Positions 33,476 through 45,239 are shown, counted from the stretch's first letter. The stretch: DNA of 64,000 bases from Aquarana catesbeiana (GCF_042186555.1 NC_133328.1:65223780-65287779), one strand, 5' to 3'. The notes: generated from the letters alone by a model not told the origin. Program-made: numbers and translations.

Positions 33476-35097
33476 CAGTATCTCACAAAAGTGAGTACAC
33501 CCCTCACATTTTTGGAAATATTTTATTATATCTTTTTATGTGACAACAGTGATGAAATGACACTTTGCTACAATGATAAGTAGTGAGTGTACAGCTTGTA
33601 TAACAGTGTCAATTTGCTGCCCCCTCAAAATAACACAACACACAGCCATTAATGTCTAAACCGCTAGCAACAAAGGTGAGTACACTCCTAAGTGAAAATG
33701 TCCAAATTGGGCCCAAAGTGTCAATATTGTTTGTGGCCACCAGCACTGCCTTAACCTTCTTGGGCATAGAGTTCACCAGAGCCTCACAGGTTGCCACTGG
33801 AGTCCTCTTTTACTCCTCAATGACGACATCACAGAGCTGGTAGATATTAGAGACCTTGCGCTCCTCCACCTTCCATTTGAGGATGCCCCACAGATGCTCG
33901 GGTTTAGGTCTGGAGACATGCTTGGCCAGTCCATCATCTTTACCCTCAGCTTCATTACCAAGGCAGTGGTCATCTTGGAGGTGTGTTTGGGGTCGTTATC
34001 ATGTTGGGATACTGCCCTGTGGCCCAGTCTCTGAAGGGAGGGGATCATGCTCTGCTTCATTATGTCACAGTACATGTTGGCCTTCATGGTTCCCTCAATG
34101 AACTGTAGTTCCCCAGTGCCAGCAGCACTCATGTAGCACCGGACCATGACACTCCCACCACCATGCTTGACTGTAGGCAAGACACACTTGTCTTTGTACT
34201 CCTCACCTGGTTGCCGCCACACATGCTTGACACCATCTGAACCAAATACGTTTATCTTGGTCTCATCGGACCACAGGACATGGTTCCAGTACTCCATATC
34301 CTTAGTCTGCTTTTCTTCAGCAAACTGAGGGCTTTCTTGTGCATCATCTTTAGAAGAGGCTGCCTTTTAGGACGACAGCCATGCAGACCAATTTGATGCA
34401 GTGTGTGGCGTATGGTCTGAGCACTGACAGGCTGACCCCCCACCCCTTCAACCTCTGTAGCAATGTTGGCAGCACTCATACGTCTATTTCCCAAAGACAA
34501 CCTCTGGGTATGACGCTGAGCATGTGCACTCAACTTCTTTGGTCAACCATGGCGAGGCCTGTACTAAATGGAACCTATCCTGTTAAACCAGTGTATTGTC
34601 TTGGCCACCGTGCTGCAGCTCAGTTGTAAGGTCTTGGCAATTTTCTTATAGCCTAGGCCATCTTTATGTAGAGTAACAATACTTTTTTTCAGATCCTCAG
34701 AGAGCTTTTTGCCATGAGGTGCCATGTTAAACTTCCAGTGACCAGTATGGTAGAGTGAGAGTGATAACACCAAATTTAACACACCTGCTCCCCATTCACA
34801 CCTGAGACCTTGTAACACTAACGAGTCACATGACACCAGGAGGGGAAAATGGCTAATTAGGCCCAATTTGGACATTTTCACTTAGGGGTGTACTCACTTT
34901 TGTTGCCAGCGGTTTAGACATTAATGGCTGTGTGTTGAGTTATTTGGAGGGGACAGCAAATTTACACTGTTATACAAGCTGTACACTCACTACTTTACAT
35001 TGTAGAAAAATGTAATTTCTTCAGTGTTGTCACATGAAAAGATATAATAAAATATTTACAAAAATGTGAGGGGTGTACTCACTTTTGTGAGATACTG
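33476..35097 (-). mobile_element. Tc1/mariner element with both inverted ends and TA target (1622 bp)
   Basis: The ends are CAGTATCTCACAAAAGTGAG on + and the same sequence read inward from the right. TA lies at 33474-33475 and 35098-35099. The inverted repeats continue through the GTACACCCCTCACATTTTTG and AATATTTTATTATATC stretches. The transposase is on - and is broken. This family is shared by fish and frogs and is a known candidate for horizontal transfer, which the sequence alone does not test. Confidence 0.92.
33690..34725 (-). pseudogene. Tc1 transposase, frameshifted
   Basis: Tc1 transposases cut and paste at TA dinucleotides using an HTH pair and a DDE catalytic domain. The frame opens at 34725 with MAPHGKKLSEDLKKSIVTLH and the HTH motif GYKKIAKTLQLSCSTVAKTI. 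Stops near 34563 and 34545 break it. The second HTH segment (SLGNRRMSAANIATEV) lies at 34500-34450. The catalytic core follows in another frame: LWSDETKINVFGSDGVK (first Asp), then AVSQHDNDPKHTSKM (second Asp). SPDLNP is followed by a frameshift, so the final Glu region is lost in frame. The copy is inactive. Confidence 0.88.
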
Positions 35098-35099
35098 TA

Positions 35100-35434
35100 G
35101 TTACATAGTTACATAGTAGGTGAGGTTGAAAAAAAACATCAAGTCCAACCTATGTGTGTGATTATATGTCAGTATTACATTGTATATCCCTTATTCTCTC
35201 CCTCCGGAGAGAATAAGTTCAGTGCTCGCAACCTTTCCTCATAACGAATATCCTCCAGACCCTTTATTAGCTTTGTTGCCCTTCTTTGTACTCGCTCCAT
35301 TTCCAGTACATCCTTCCTGACGACTGGTGCCCAGAACTGGACAGCATACTCTGGGTGCGGCAGGACCAGAGTCTTGTATAAATTAACCTGATCCACATGG
35401 ACAATTTTAGGAATGTAAATGATGGAGTGCATTG
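35100..35434 (-). pseudogene. CR1-type LINE 3' fragment (ORF2 C-terminus)
   Basis: On - the frame reads YKTLVLPHPEYAVQFWAPVV and VQRRATKLIKGLEDIRYEER, ending LRALNLFSPEG, the C-terminal end of a CR1 reverse transcriptase ORF. The 3' end carries the GATGTTTTTTTTCAACCTCA region and an ACATAGTTACATAGT-like tail next to the Tc1 boundary. It is strongly 5'-truncated, as is normal for CR1, and is inserted into the L1 relic. Confidence 0.75.
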
Positions 35435-36240
35435 GTCAGAATCTTCAAGGAGAGTTTCATATTGATGTTTAGGAAGGCAATTAGCCTGTAATTATTGCAC
35501 TGTGTTTGACCTTTGTGTTGTTTGGGTATAACTGTAAAATGGGTTCTGAGCGTATCGTCAGGTTAGTGATCATTGGTAATACAGTTGTAGGCCCTCAGGA
35601 AGTATGTTGTGAACTACGTTAACAGGGCCAGCGGCCTTGCCTATCTAAGAAGTTGTGATTGCTAAGTGTAGTTCTTCTGTGGTGATAGATTATTTTAGTG
35701 CTGATGTAGTCTCCTGGGGAAGTGTAGGGAGACCTGAATTTTAAAGATAGGAGTCTAATGGATGGTGGGAGGTGGAAGAGGCAGTGTCAGTGGAGTGTAG
35801 GTTATATAATTTATAGTAAAAGTTGTTGAATTTAACCTTGAGCAAGGGCCCAAGATGTTGTAGCTTTAGTGTATTTGGGGGAGTTAATATGAGAAATGAA
35901 GGTTTCTGAGCAAGGTCCTCTGAGGACTCTGGACAAAAATTCTTCTAGCTTGTTATTGAATTCATGGAAAACTCCCTTCCCTTCAATCTTTCATGCAAAA
36001 ACTGTGTACTGTGAGATGTGTACTGTTTCCTTAGTCTGGAGCCATGTTTGATGAAGATCCCATAATGTGGGAGGGTTCAAGTTGGGGTTATCAGTCTGAA
36101 AATATGATGTGGGCTCTCTGGTCACCTCTGCCATCATCTCTTGGTCTTTGAGCAGGCCCTTGTTTTTGTTGTGACAGTGACAGGCTGAGGGAAAGGTAAA
36201 TTGGGGTATGATCTGAGGGTAGAAGTGGGTCAATAGAGAC

Positions 36241-37218
36241 CTTCTCTACTTTGAGCAGGACTTGTTGAGTTGAATCATGAAGATAATTAATGTGATGGTG
36301 AGCAGAATGTCTTGGTTTCTGGTGTGAAAAGAGGCATCATGTATTTACTAGAACAGAAAAAAGAACGGGTAGGGTTATGGAAGTTGTAGAAGAGTGATAA
36401 AGGGAAGGAGCTAAGGAAATGGTTAGGTGGGAGGAAGGGGAGGATATAAGTGAGGACCTAGAGTCAGGATCAAAGGAGGATCAGTGGAGAGGATCGAGGG
36501 CTATTTACTTTGAGTATCAGTAGAGTACACATGAGTTGCCACTACATTAAATCTGCATGCAGACCCAACCATTGGATGATCATGCATGCCAGGGCCAAGA
36601 GACGGTCCACTGACCAATTACCAACTAAAGAGATGAGTTCACCCTGGGGTGTAACAATGAGCTCCCAACTGTTAGAACCAGTTACACAGTTGATGTCATG
36701 CATTTTTAATAGTTTATAGAAAAGTCTCAACATGAAACACAAAACAACTAATGTTCCGACAAGTCCAGGGGTGTGTAACTACCAATTGTGACTGTAAAGG
36801 CGAGTAACCAAACTCATTCACACCTTAGTTGATGTTAGAAAGGTTGCAACTTGAAACAAAAGGCAAATTAACATTGTTATTTAACAAACATGCTTAGTGT
36901 TAGGGAAGAATCTGGGTGTTAGTATCAGTAAAGGTGATGCGTGCAAAGTTAGGATGCAGCCGAGTCAGGTTGAGCTTTGCTTTGCACAGTGCTAGATGTG
37001 CAGGTGGGTGCCATCTTGCTTAGGCCATGTGCTAAACAGGATGCAATGCTGGCAGTGAAAAAGTTTTGAAATTCTTGCTGACATGAGGTCTGGCTGGTAC
37101 CCTGACGCTTTGTCCCCTTAGACATGTGGGTCAAAGGATGTCCATTAACATTGAATTTATAAAAGGACCTCTGTGGTGCAGAGCTTCCATTATCAATGTC
37201 CACTTCAGTCCATCTTTC
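36241..37218. other. No recognisable feature
   Basis: Possible further L1 decay lies on -, but no motif is clear enough to claim. No tandem array or element ends are seen. Confidence 0.35.
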
Positions 37219-37581
37219 GGACACACACTCCAGGTTATTATTATTATTATACAGGATTTATATAGCGCCAACAGTTTGCGCAACGCTTTACAACATGGAG
37301 GCAGACAGTACACTAACAATACAAATCAATACAGGAGGGATCAGAGGGCCCTGCTCATTAGAGCTTACAATCTAGAAGGGAGGGTCAAGTGGAAACAAAA
37401 GGTAATAACTGTGGGGGATGAGCTGATGGAAAAAATGAAAATACAGTTGTTAGGTGTGGGTAGGATAGGCTTCTTTGAAGAGAAGGGTTTTCAGGGATCG
37501 TCTGAAAGCTAATAAAGTAGGAGATAAGCGGACAGATTGGGGTAGGGCATTCCATAGGATTGGAGAGGCTTTGGAAAAGGC

Positions 37582-40500
37582 CTAGAGGCGAACATGGGAG
37601 GAGGTGACAAGGGAGCTAGAGAGCAGGAGGTCTTGAGAGGAACGAAGAGAGCGAGTAGGTTGGTATTTAGAGACTAAGCTAGTGATGTAGCTGGGGGCGA
37701 AATTGTGGATGGCTTTGTACGTAGTTGTTAGAATTTTGAATTTAATTCTTTGGCCGAGCGGAAGCCAGTGGAGGGCTTGACAGAGAGGAGTGGCAGACAC
37801 AGAGCGATTGGTAAGGTGGATGAGTCTGGCAGCGGCATTCATAATGGATTGAAGAGGTGATAGACTATGTAGAGGTAAGCCAATGAGAAGGGAGTTGCAG
37901 TAGTCGAGGCAAGAGATGACCAGCGAGTGAATTAAGAGCTTTGTTGAGTCATTGGTTAGAAAGGGGCATATTTTGGAGATGTTGCGGAGGTTGAGGCGGC
38001 AGGATTTGGACAGTGATTGGATGTGTTGCTTGAAGGAGAGTTCAGAGTCTAGGACTACACCTAGAACCTTGGCATGTGGGGATGGGCTTATAGTTGTGCC
38101 ATCGAATTTGATAGAGAGATCAGGGGAAGAGGCATATGGGGGAGGAAAAATTATAAGTAGATTGAGTTTGAGGAAGTGGTGTGACATCCAGACTGATATA
38201 TCTGAGAGTAAATTAGTGATACGTGAGGAGACAGAGGGAGTGAGCTGAGGGGTAGAGAAATAGATTTGGGTGTCGTCAGCGTAGAGGTGATATTGGAAGC
38301 CATGGGAGGCTATCAGTTGACCCAGAGAGGCAGTGTAGATTGAAAATAGTAGAGGTCCGAGAACAGAACCCTGAGGGACTCCAACAGAGAAAGGAAGAGG
38401 AGAGGAGGAAGTAGAGTTATAAGAAACGCTAAAGGTGCGGTTGGATAAGTAGGAAGAGAACCAGCGAAGTGTACAGTCACGGAGACCAAAGGCGTGTAGT
38501 TTTTTGAGGAGGAGGGGGTGGTCAAACGTATCAAAGGCAGCAGAGAGGTCCAGGAGTAGGAGTACAGAATAGTGTCGATTGGTTTTGGCCGTTAGTAGAT
38601 CGTTTGTTAGTTTTAGGAGAGCAGTTTCTGTGGAGTGTTGAGGACGAAATCCAGACTGAAGGGGATCAAGAAGGCCATTATCAACGAGGTGGACGCTCAG
38701 TTGGTTGTAGACCAGACGTTCGAGGAGTTTGGATAAGAAGGGGAGCAAGGAGATGGGGCGTAGGTTGTTAAGATTGGATGGGTCCAGTGAGTGCTTTTTA
38801 AGTATGGGTCTGACAAGTGCATGTTTTAGAGAGTTAGGGAAGATGCCAGAAGAGAGGGAGAGATTGAAGATGTGGGTTAGAGAGTGTAGCATAGGGCCAG
38901 AGGGTGAACGTAGCATTTGTGAGGGAACAGGATCCAGAGGGCAGGTGGTAAGGTGGACATTAGCAAGTAGTTTAGCAAATTCGTCTGTAGTGGTGGGGTT
39001 GACAGAGGGAAATAATGATTGTGCCTGTGGGCATGAAGTGTAAAGCGTGGAGGGTGTCGGCACAGTAGAGATCTCAGCGCGAATAGTATCAATCTTCTGT
39101 TTGAAGTGATTGTCAATCTCCTGGGCAGTGAGTGAGTTGGCGGGTGGAGGCGGTGGAGGACGAAGTAGAGAGTTGAAGGTGGAGATGAGTTGACGGGGAC
39201 AAGATGATAAGTTGCTAATGAGAGTGGTAAAATAGGTCTGCTTGGCAGAGAGGAGGCTGGAGTTGTATTTTTGGAGGGCAGATTTATATTAGTTGAAATC
39301 TCTCTGGGACTTAGTCTTATGCCACAGGCGCTCAAGATCACGACTACGTTTTTTCAGACTTCTAGTATCATCTGTTTGCCAAGGTTGAAGGGCTCTGGGC
39401 TTGATTCTGTGTGTAGTGAGGGGGGCCAATGAGTTCAGTGAGGCTAGAAGTGAAGCGTTGTACACAGAAGTGGCTAGATTGGTGCAGGATAGGGGTGAGA
39501 TTTTGTCGTAGAGGTTGTTGATAGCAGAGTAGAGAAGAGAAGGGTTGAGATGACATAGGTTTCTGCGGGTAACTTTAAGGTGGTTGGAGGGAGAAGAGGT
39601 GAAGGAAAGGGAGAGAGTGAAACTAATAAGGTGGTGATCAGAGAGAGGCAATGGATAGTTAGAGAGGTTGCATGGAGTGCAAAGGTGAGAGAACACGAGG
39701 TCAAGGATATTGCCTTCTGAGTGAGTTGGATCATGTATCCACTGCTTTAGGTCAAAGGAGGATGTTAGGCTAAGAAGTTTGGAAGTGGAAGGAGTGTTAG
39801 TATTAATAGGGATGTGGAAGTCCCCGAGAATGATTGTGGGGATTTCAGAAGAAAGAAAGTAGGGTAGCCAGGCAGAGAAGTCTTCAAGAAAGGTTGATAC
39901 TGGTCCAGGGGGCCTGTAGATCACAGCTATCCTTAGAGAAATTGGAGTGAAAAGACGAATGCAGTGTGCTTCGAAAGAGGAGAGTGACAGAGAGGGAGGT
40001 GGCTGAAGTACCTGAAAGGTGCTATATGGGGCTAGAAGGATTCCGACACCTCCTCCCTTACGTCCGCTGAATCTGGGGGAGTAAGTCCAGAGAAGACCAC
40101 CATGATGAGATAGAGCAGCAGAAGATGCAGTGTCGGATTCGTGGAGCTAGGTTTTGGTAATGGCGAGTAGGTTAAATGAGTTGGCAATAAAGAGGTCATG
40201 GAGAGGGGTGAGTTTGTTGCAGACGGAGCGGGAGTTCCAAAGGGCACAAGAGAAAGGGAGTCTGGTCTTGGGAAGAATAGAAATGGGAACTAAATTGTGT
40301 TGATTGCGGCTGCTGCCAGAGGGTGCAGGGTGATGGGTGCATGGGGTACAGTTAAATGATGGAGGCCCAGGGTTTGGGGATATATCTCCAGAGGTTAGGA
40401 GAAGCAAGAGGGTGAGGGAGGTAATATGGGAGTGGGATTTATATGAAAGGACATGCCCCAGGGTCTTGGAGATTTTTAGTGTGTGTGGATTTAGAATTAG

Positions 40501-40680
40501 CAGGAGTTGGTGGGTGCAGTAATAAGGACAGGACAGAAGAGAGGGTGATATATATATGCTGTGAGGGGGAGAAGAGGGGTGAAGGAGAGATAGTTTTAGG
40601 ATGAAGGACAGAGTTGTCAAAAGCAGTGGTAGAGAAAGCATGTTACAAGGAAAAAGAGCTAAAGGAGTAAACAAGTTCAC
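37582..40680 (-). pseudogene. L2 LINE ORF: N-terminal 2A-like segment, APE endonuclease and reverse transcriptase
   Basis: The protein makes and inserts new L2 copies. From 40680 the frame opens MNLFTPLALFPCNMLSL and reaches LLLLLTSGDISPNPGP (about residues 91-106), a 2A-like motif. The endonuclease start ALWNSRSVCNKL follows and ends at a stop (40147) where family members have Trp. More endonuclease lies at 39924-39289 (VSTFLEDF, IILGDFHIP, PLSDHHLISF). The reverse transcriptase frame is open for 493 codons (39063-37582), with RPISLLPFLSKLLERLVYNQ, LLDLSAAFD, GVPQGSVLGPLLF, YADDTQIY and the C-terminal LDYCNSLLIGLP and ALHWLPL. Several frameshifts link the parts. The RT core itself looks undamaged. 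Confidence 0.88.
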
Positions 40681-41108
40681 CTGATGTCTGTGTGCTGTTT
40701 TTCAAAGTGTTTATCTTGTATCCCTTCGCTTTGTGTATTCGCTGAAGTGCATTCCACTTATAGAAATCGCCACTTTGAGAAAGAGCCAAGTTGCAAATGT
40801 GTACCCCCTGCAAATGCTTCCCCCAAGAGAAGCTCATATATATATACTGATAGGGATAGGGTGTGGGTGGATTTCAATTAGCAATCAAGAGGTTATAAAG
40901 CTTGGCTGGTTAACAGGGCAAAATTCTTAAGTCAGAAACAGACTAGCAAGAGGGCACTAAAGTTAAACGGGCCATAATTTTGGGTAAGACAAGGGAGATA
41001 ATAAAGCATTGTAATGTGGACAGGTCTACAGACAGTTAAGTAAAAATAACATACCAGCATTATTAGAGACACATGAGAAAAAAGATAGCAGCGTTTCAGT
41101 TTTTGGGT

Positions 41109-41240
41109 GGAGTTGCAGCAGTAGGAGCATACCAGAGTTAAGAGACATAGGAGACAGTTTTCACTAATGCGATTCTAGCTGGAGTTGCAGCAGTAGGAGC
41201 ATACCAGAGTTAAGAGACATAGGAGACAGTTTTCACTAAT
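41109..41240 (-). repeat. 72-bp tandem duplication at the 5' end of the L2
   Basis: GGAGTTGCAGCAGTAGGAGC begins at 41109 and again at 41181, each followed by the same ATACCAGAGTTAAGAGACAT stretch and CACTAATG. The second copy abuts the TSD. Tandem 5' monomers act as promoters in some LINEs; here that is only an inference. Confidence 0.85.
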
Positions 41241-41259
41241 GGACACACGCTCCAGGTTA

Positions 41260-42343
41260 ACATCTACTTAAAGTAAAATCAATTTTTCTCTATCCAGATT
41301 TTCCAAATAGAGTACAACAGGGTAAAAACTTTGTAGAACTAAAGGAAAACATCCCAGAAGTGTCTTTAAGAAGTGCAGACAAAATAAGAAACAAAGAAAT
41401 CAGCACAAGGGACATAGATGTGTCCCTTGTGCTGATGCCCCTCCTGTTATTTGAATCCACCTTCATTTCTTCACCCTCCCTCATCCCCCACCCAAGCTGC
41501 CGGTAATCTTCCTTTGCAGTGGGGTTAATAGAACTAAGGGGCTGTTACTGACTTTCATCAATAGAACCCTATTTTGCCCTCTCTTTACGTACATCTGTTC
41601 TAATAATAGAAGCCATACCACTACTTCTATGAAGGAAACAGCCTAGGAAATGCCCATAACTGTTTTCTAACATTCGGCTCCTGTTGACTTTAATGGGGTT
41701 CAGATTCGGCACCAGAACTTTAGTCATGTTTGCCAAACCTACCCCAAACTAGCTCCGGGTACTGTTGGCTCATCACTACTCCATACTTCCAGGTATGAGG
41801 AAGCATGTGGCTCACTCTGATTCTTTCCATGTGATAGCACTGGTGTTAGATGGGTGAGGGGGGAGAATTCAATTGTGAGCTTACGCAGGACCTTTTCCAC
41901 TTATTCCTAGTGGTTGAACAGAATGGTGGAGGAGTGAATGAAGGATGAATATACGCAGCTGGCCAGTTAGCATATTACTTTGCCCTTCATGTAAAAGGCA
42001 AAAGATGAATGTTAAAGAAGAAATCTGCAAAGCACAATTCGCTAAACTAACCACAATGTAAACAAATGCTTGTGATGTTCCCATGTCTCCAATCTGTCTT
42101 CAGTCATATCCATGTGGAAGAATTAAAACTAGACACCTGGGAACACATAAATAGGGCTTTTTCCCACACTGTTAGGGTTAGGGGTTAGGGTTTCCCCTGG
42201 AAGAACAAGGTTAAGACTCAGGGATTGGAATAGGGACCACCCCCAAAGGTCAAAGGTCATGTAGGTCTAGGGTACTGGAAATATCAGTTTTACTAATACT
42301 ATCCTCCATTCCTGCAAGCCTCCTCTGCGCAGCTAGACCAGAC
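41260..42343. other. No gene; small hairpin and a short telomere-like run
   Basis: A perfect hairpin with 16-bp arms (41399-41414 and 41421-41436, ATCAGCACAAGGGACA and complement) is present. At 42171-42193 there is GTTAGGGTTAGGGGTTAGGG, about three telomere-type units. No exon is supported. Confidence 0.5.
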
Positions 42344-42351
42344 CCTGCAGC

Positions 42352-43855
42352 CATGGGCGTCCGCAGTAGGGGGCAAGGGGGGTCAAGTGCCCCCCCCCTG
42401 GAATTGTCAAGATGTTGCAGCAACCAGCAGGGTACGCCACGGCCGCCGCCACTCTGCAGACTTTTTTCTGAGTCCGCTGGCTGCTCTCTGCGTCTCTGAG
42501 ACTCTGACATCTATCATCTGATGTCCCCCCTCCACCCGGCCCAATCATCCAATGCGATGCTCGCCTCGGCCGCTCCGCTCCAGTCATTGGCTGCCATTCT
42601 GACGAGAAATTCCCCCATCGAATAATGCCCCCGTACTGTGCTTGCGCAGTATGGAGCGGCCGAAAGCCGCCGAACATAGGAATATGCTTCCAATGCTCGT
42701 GCAAGTGTGCAAGGGGCGGACTTTTTCATGATGGGAGCGTGTGAGGGGCGGATGGCAACAGAAGGGGGCATATTTTGTAATGATGGGCACTGATATTGCA
42801 TGGGAAAGATAGGCCGCAAAGACGTGTAGGAAGAATAGCAGAGATACATATTTGTAGAAGATGTGTTTGAGTTTATTAATAAATTCCGGTCCGATCTTAA
42901 CAACACTGCCCATCATTACAAATGACGCCCCCTTGTGTACGTGTCCGCCCCTCACATGCGCTCATCATGTACAAATCCGCCCCTTGCAGACTTGCACGAG
43001 CAGCGGGGGGGGGGGGTTGTGGCACTATGTTGGCTATACTGCGCAGGCGCCGTCAACAGCTGTTCATCAATTCCCAGGTTCGGTGGCTTTCGGCGGCTCG
43101 GTAATGCGCAAGTGCTGCCCATGCGCAGTGGCGGGCGGGCATTATTCGATAGGGGGCAATTATCATCACAACACCGGCGTGGCGTCGGCCCCGCTCACTT
43201 AAGTGGCCGAGTCAGAGTCAGTGATACGCTGCCGCCTGGCAGTGCTTCCCTGGGCCTGGGGGAGCATCACAGACAGGAAATACTGAGGCATACACAGTGA
43301 AGAACCACAGGTAACAGCAAGACTCATGAGGAGCATTTTTATGTAGAATAATATATTGCTTTTAATGGAAAGTGGGACAGCTGAGCTGAGCTATAATTAC
43401 AATTTGCTGGAAAGATATGAGTGTGTACAGTTTAGGAGATAATTCATCTTCACTTATCACTTTGTGTTGGATTGAAAGCATGTCCGTAAGGTTACTCAGG
43501 CGGTTGCGTACCATGCCCATATAGCCTAGAGAATATACATCCTTTCATATTGCGGTCATATTTTGATCTTGATGAAAACAGCTATACAGTGACAGTATGA
43601 AGATCAAAATATGACCACAACAGATGTATTGCAATGTAAAAAGATGTACATTCTCTAGGCTATATGGGCATGGTATGCAGCCGCCTGAGTAACTTCCAAT
43701 ACAAAGTGAAGATGAATTATCTCTTGTAGAACACACATATATCTTTCAAGTGGAAATATTTTCATGAGATTGTCGAAAAGGGGCAGAGCATGGGTGGCCT
43801 TGAAATAATGCCCCCCCCCCCCCCCCCCCTGGAAAAAGGTCTGCAGACGCCCATG
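42352..43855. mobile_element. Palindrome-rich hAT-type non-autonomous element (1.5 kb) with perfect 8-bp TSD
   Basis: CCTGCAGC lies at 42344-42351 and 43856-43863. The ends are inverted: CATGGGCGTCCGCAG on the left and CATGGGCGTCTGCAG read inward from the right, each followed by G-rich then C-rich tracts (20 C at 43811-43830). Two large internal inverted repeats occur: about 42600-42800 with 42900-43165, and about 43438-43570 with 43595-43730. No transposase is present. ORFs of 113-130 residues within it follow the palindrome and show no protein-like features. Confidence 0.85.
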
Positions 43856-43863
43856 CCTGCAGC

Positions 43864-45239
43864 ATCATCTCTTCAACGTATTGGTGGTTGCGGCTCCTCT
43901 GAGTCCATAGCTCTGCATTGTAGATGAGGACACCAAGGAACAGTCCACCACCAAAGTGGGGTGGGAGAGGAAGAGGAAGAGGACAATGACAGCTGCTGGG
44001 GAGCAAAGTATCAGGTAAGTGAAACTGCTTTTCTGGTTCCCTAGGTATAATTGGGCATTTAACCATTGCTGTGCAGGGTCAACCCCCCTTGCAGGGGAGA
44101 ATTGTTCCTTTCGCCAGAGGTAGGCTCTAAAGTCCAACTCCAGGAATATGAAAAAATCCACGCTTAAAGTAGAGCCCTTTGCATTGCAAGAGTTAAACTG
44201 TACAGACTGTGGATACTTATCCAGCTAATTCTGGCCCCCTCCTCCTCTCCCGAAGCTCTGGTCGGTGAGTGGATCCCAGACGTCATCATGTACAATGCAG
44301 TGACATTAACCCTGTATTGTACATGAAAGAGGTTGAAGTGTGACCACCGGCAGATGTAGCTTATGGGGAAGCTATGGGGGAGAGGTTGCAGCACTGGAAG
44401 GACCCTGTTGGAGCATGCAACAAGGTACGTTTTTTCACCCTATTCCAGCACCTCTAAACTAAATTAACATTTAACCCTTGAAGTGCGCGGGGGTGGGGGG
44501 TTTACAGCTTTGCGGGTCTTAACCATAAAAACCCATTGATGCGCCTGAAGCTTCGCCACTTCTGTTTGCGAATGTGCTTACAAACAGTGTAATGTGATGG
44601 AAGCGGGTGGGCAAAGGCACAATTTTTTTTTACAATGGACTCTGTAAATATGTCCTGCTGTTGCAAGTAAATGAGGTCAAGTTGGACATTTCAACAGATT
44701 TTTTTTAAGAACAACGTTTTTGGAGAATTAAAAACTTGGAAAGGACTGCACAGAGCTAAACGTACATAATAACACTTTACACTAACCTCCAGCTGCACTT
44801 TCCATAAATATTTCTTGGAGCTATTCTTTAAAGTGTAAATCTCAATTTTCAGGCATACAGGGCATTGTTCTTTATTTCACATTTCTCTACATGTCTCATG
44901 TCTCACTTACTACAAGATGTGCTTTAAAACAAATTAACCAAGACGAGTTTCCCTGTTCAGTAAAATTGTGATTTGAACAGGTCAAACCCTTGAAGCAAAC
45001 TGTTTACATTATAGCTCCCTGCTGCTTATTCTCATTACCAACTCAGCGGCATGAAGTCCCAAGCTGTTCAGTGTGCAGACGATTGAATCTTATCAGAAGA
45101 AAATTACATCACATGTTATTTCAGGACTGCTAACATTACACATTCACATTACAGTAGAAGCGGTCAGAGTGTGCGTCTACTGATGATGTGGAACTACAAA
45201 TCCTTGCGTACCCAGCCAGTTCCTGTATTGTACCAGGTT
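43864..45239. other. No recognisable feature
   Basis: No exon, complete element or array is seen. CTTAAAGTAGAGCCC at 44163 could be a degraded TTAA-family end. Confidence 0.35.

Larger units (their letters stand above)
32057..36240 (-). pseudogene. L1 ORF2 relic on minus, split by CR1 and Tc1 insertions
   Basis: On - L1 reverse-transcriptase sequence is recognisable from the right. TLWDLHQTWLQTKETV (36050) is the pre-RT region. IPKQHKGQTQCNNYRLIAFL (35540-35460) is the RT block with a degenerate YRPIAL motif. After the inserted CR1 fragment and Tc1 comes LSMDTEKAIDHVDWQFL (33410-33350). The post-RT stretch LNILKWDYPFQWVHSSLQYL and FSNLTLYKHNGTLGLPNLSQ lies at 33056-32625. Multiple stops and frameshifts are present, the endonuclease is not recognised, and the left limit is uncertain. 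Confidence 0.65.
37238..41240 (-). mobile_element. Nearly full-length L2 LINE with 19-bp target-site duplication
   Basis: GGACACACACTCCAGGTTA at 37219-37237 recurs with one mismatch at 41241-41259, marking both limits. On - the 3' end has a short TAA-type microsatellite (37238-37250) instead of poly(A), and the AGCGCTATATAAATCC-style 3' UTR of L2. The coding region spans 40680-37582. The 5' end (41240-41109) is made of two copies of a 72-bp unit. At about 4.0 kb this is an unusually complete copy. Confidence 0.88.

Noticed and set aside
37952..39043. Plus-strand frames of 98 and 104 residues
   Set aside because: Antisense shadows of the L2 reverse transcriptase on minus.
42514..43300. Overlapping 113-130 residue frames in GC-rich sequence
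   Set aside because: They lie on palindrome arms of a non-autonomous hAT element; frames mirror each other across the arms.
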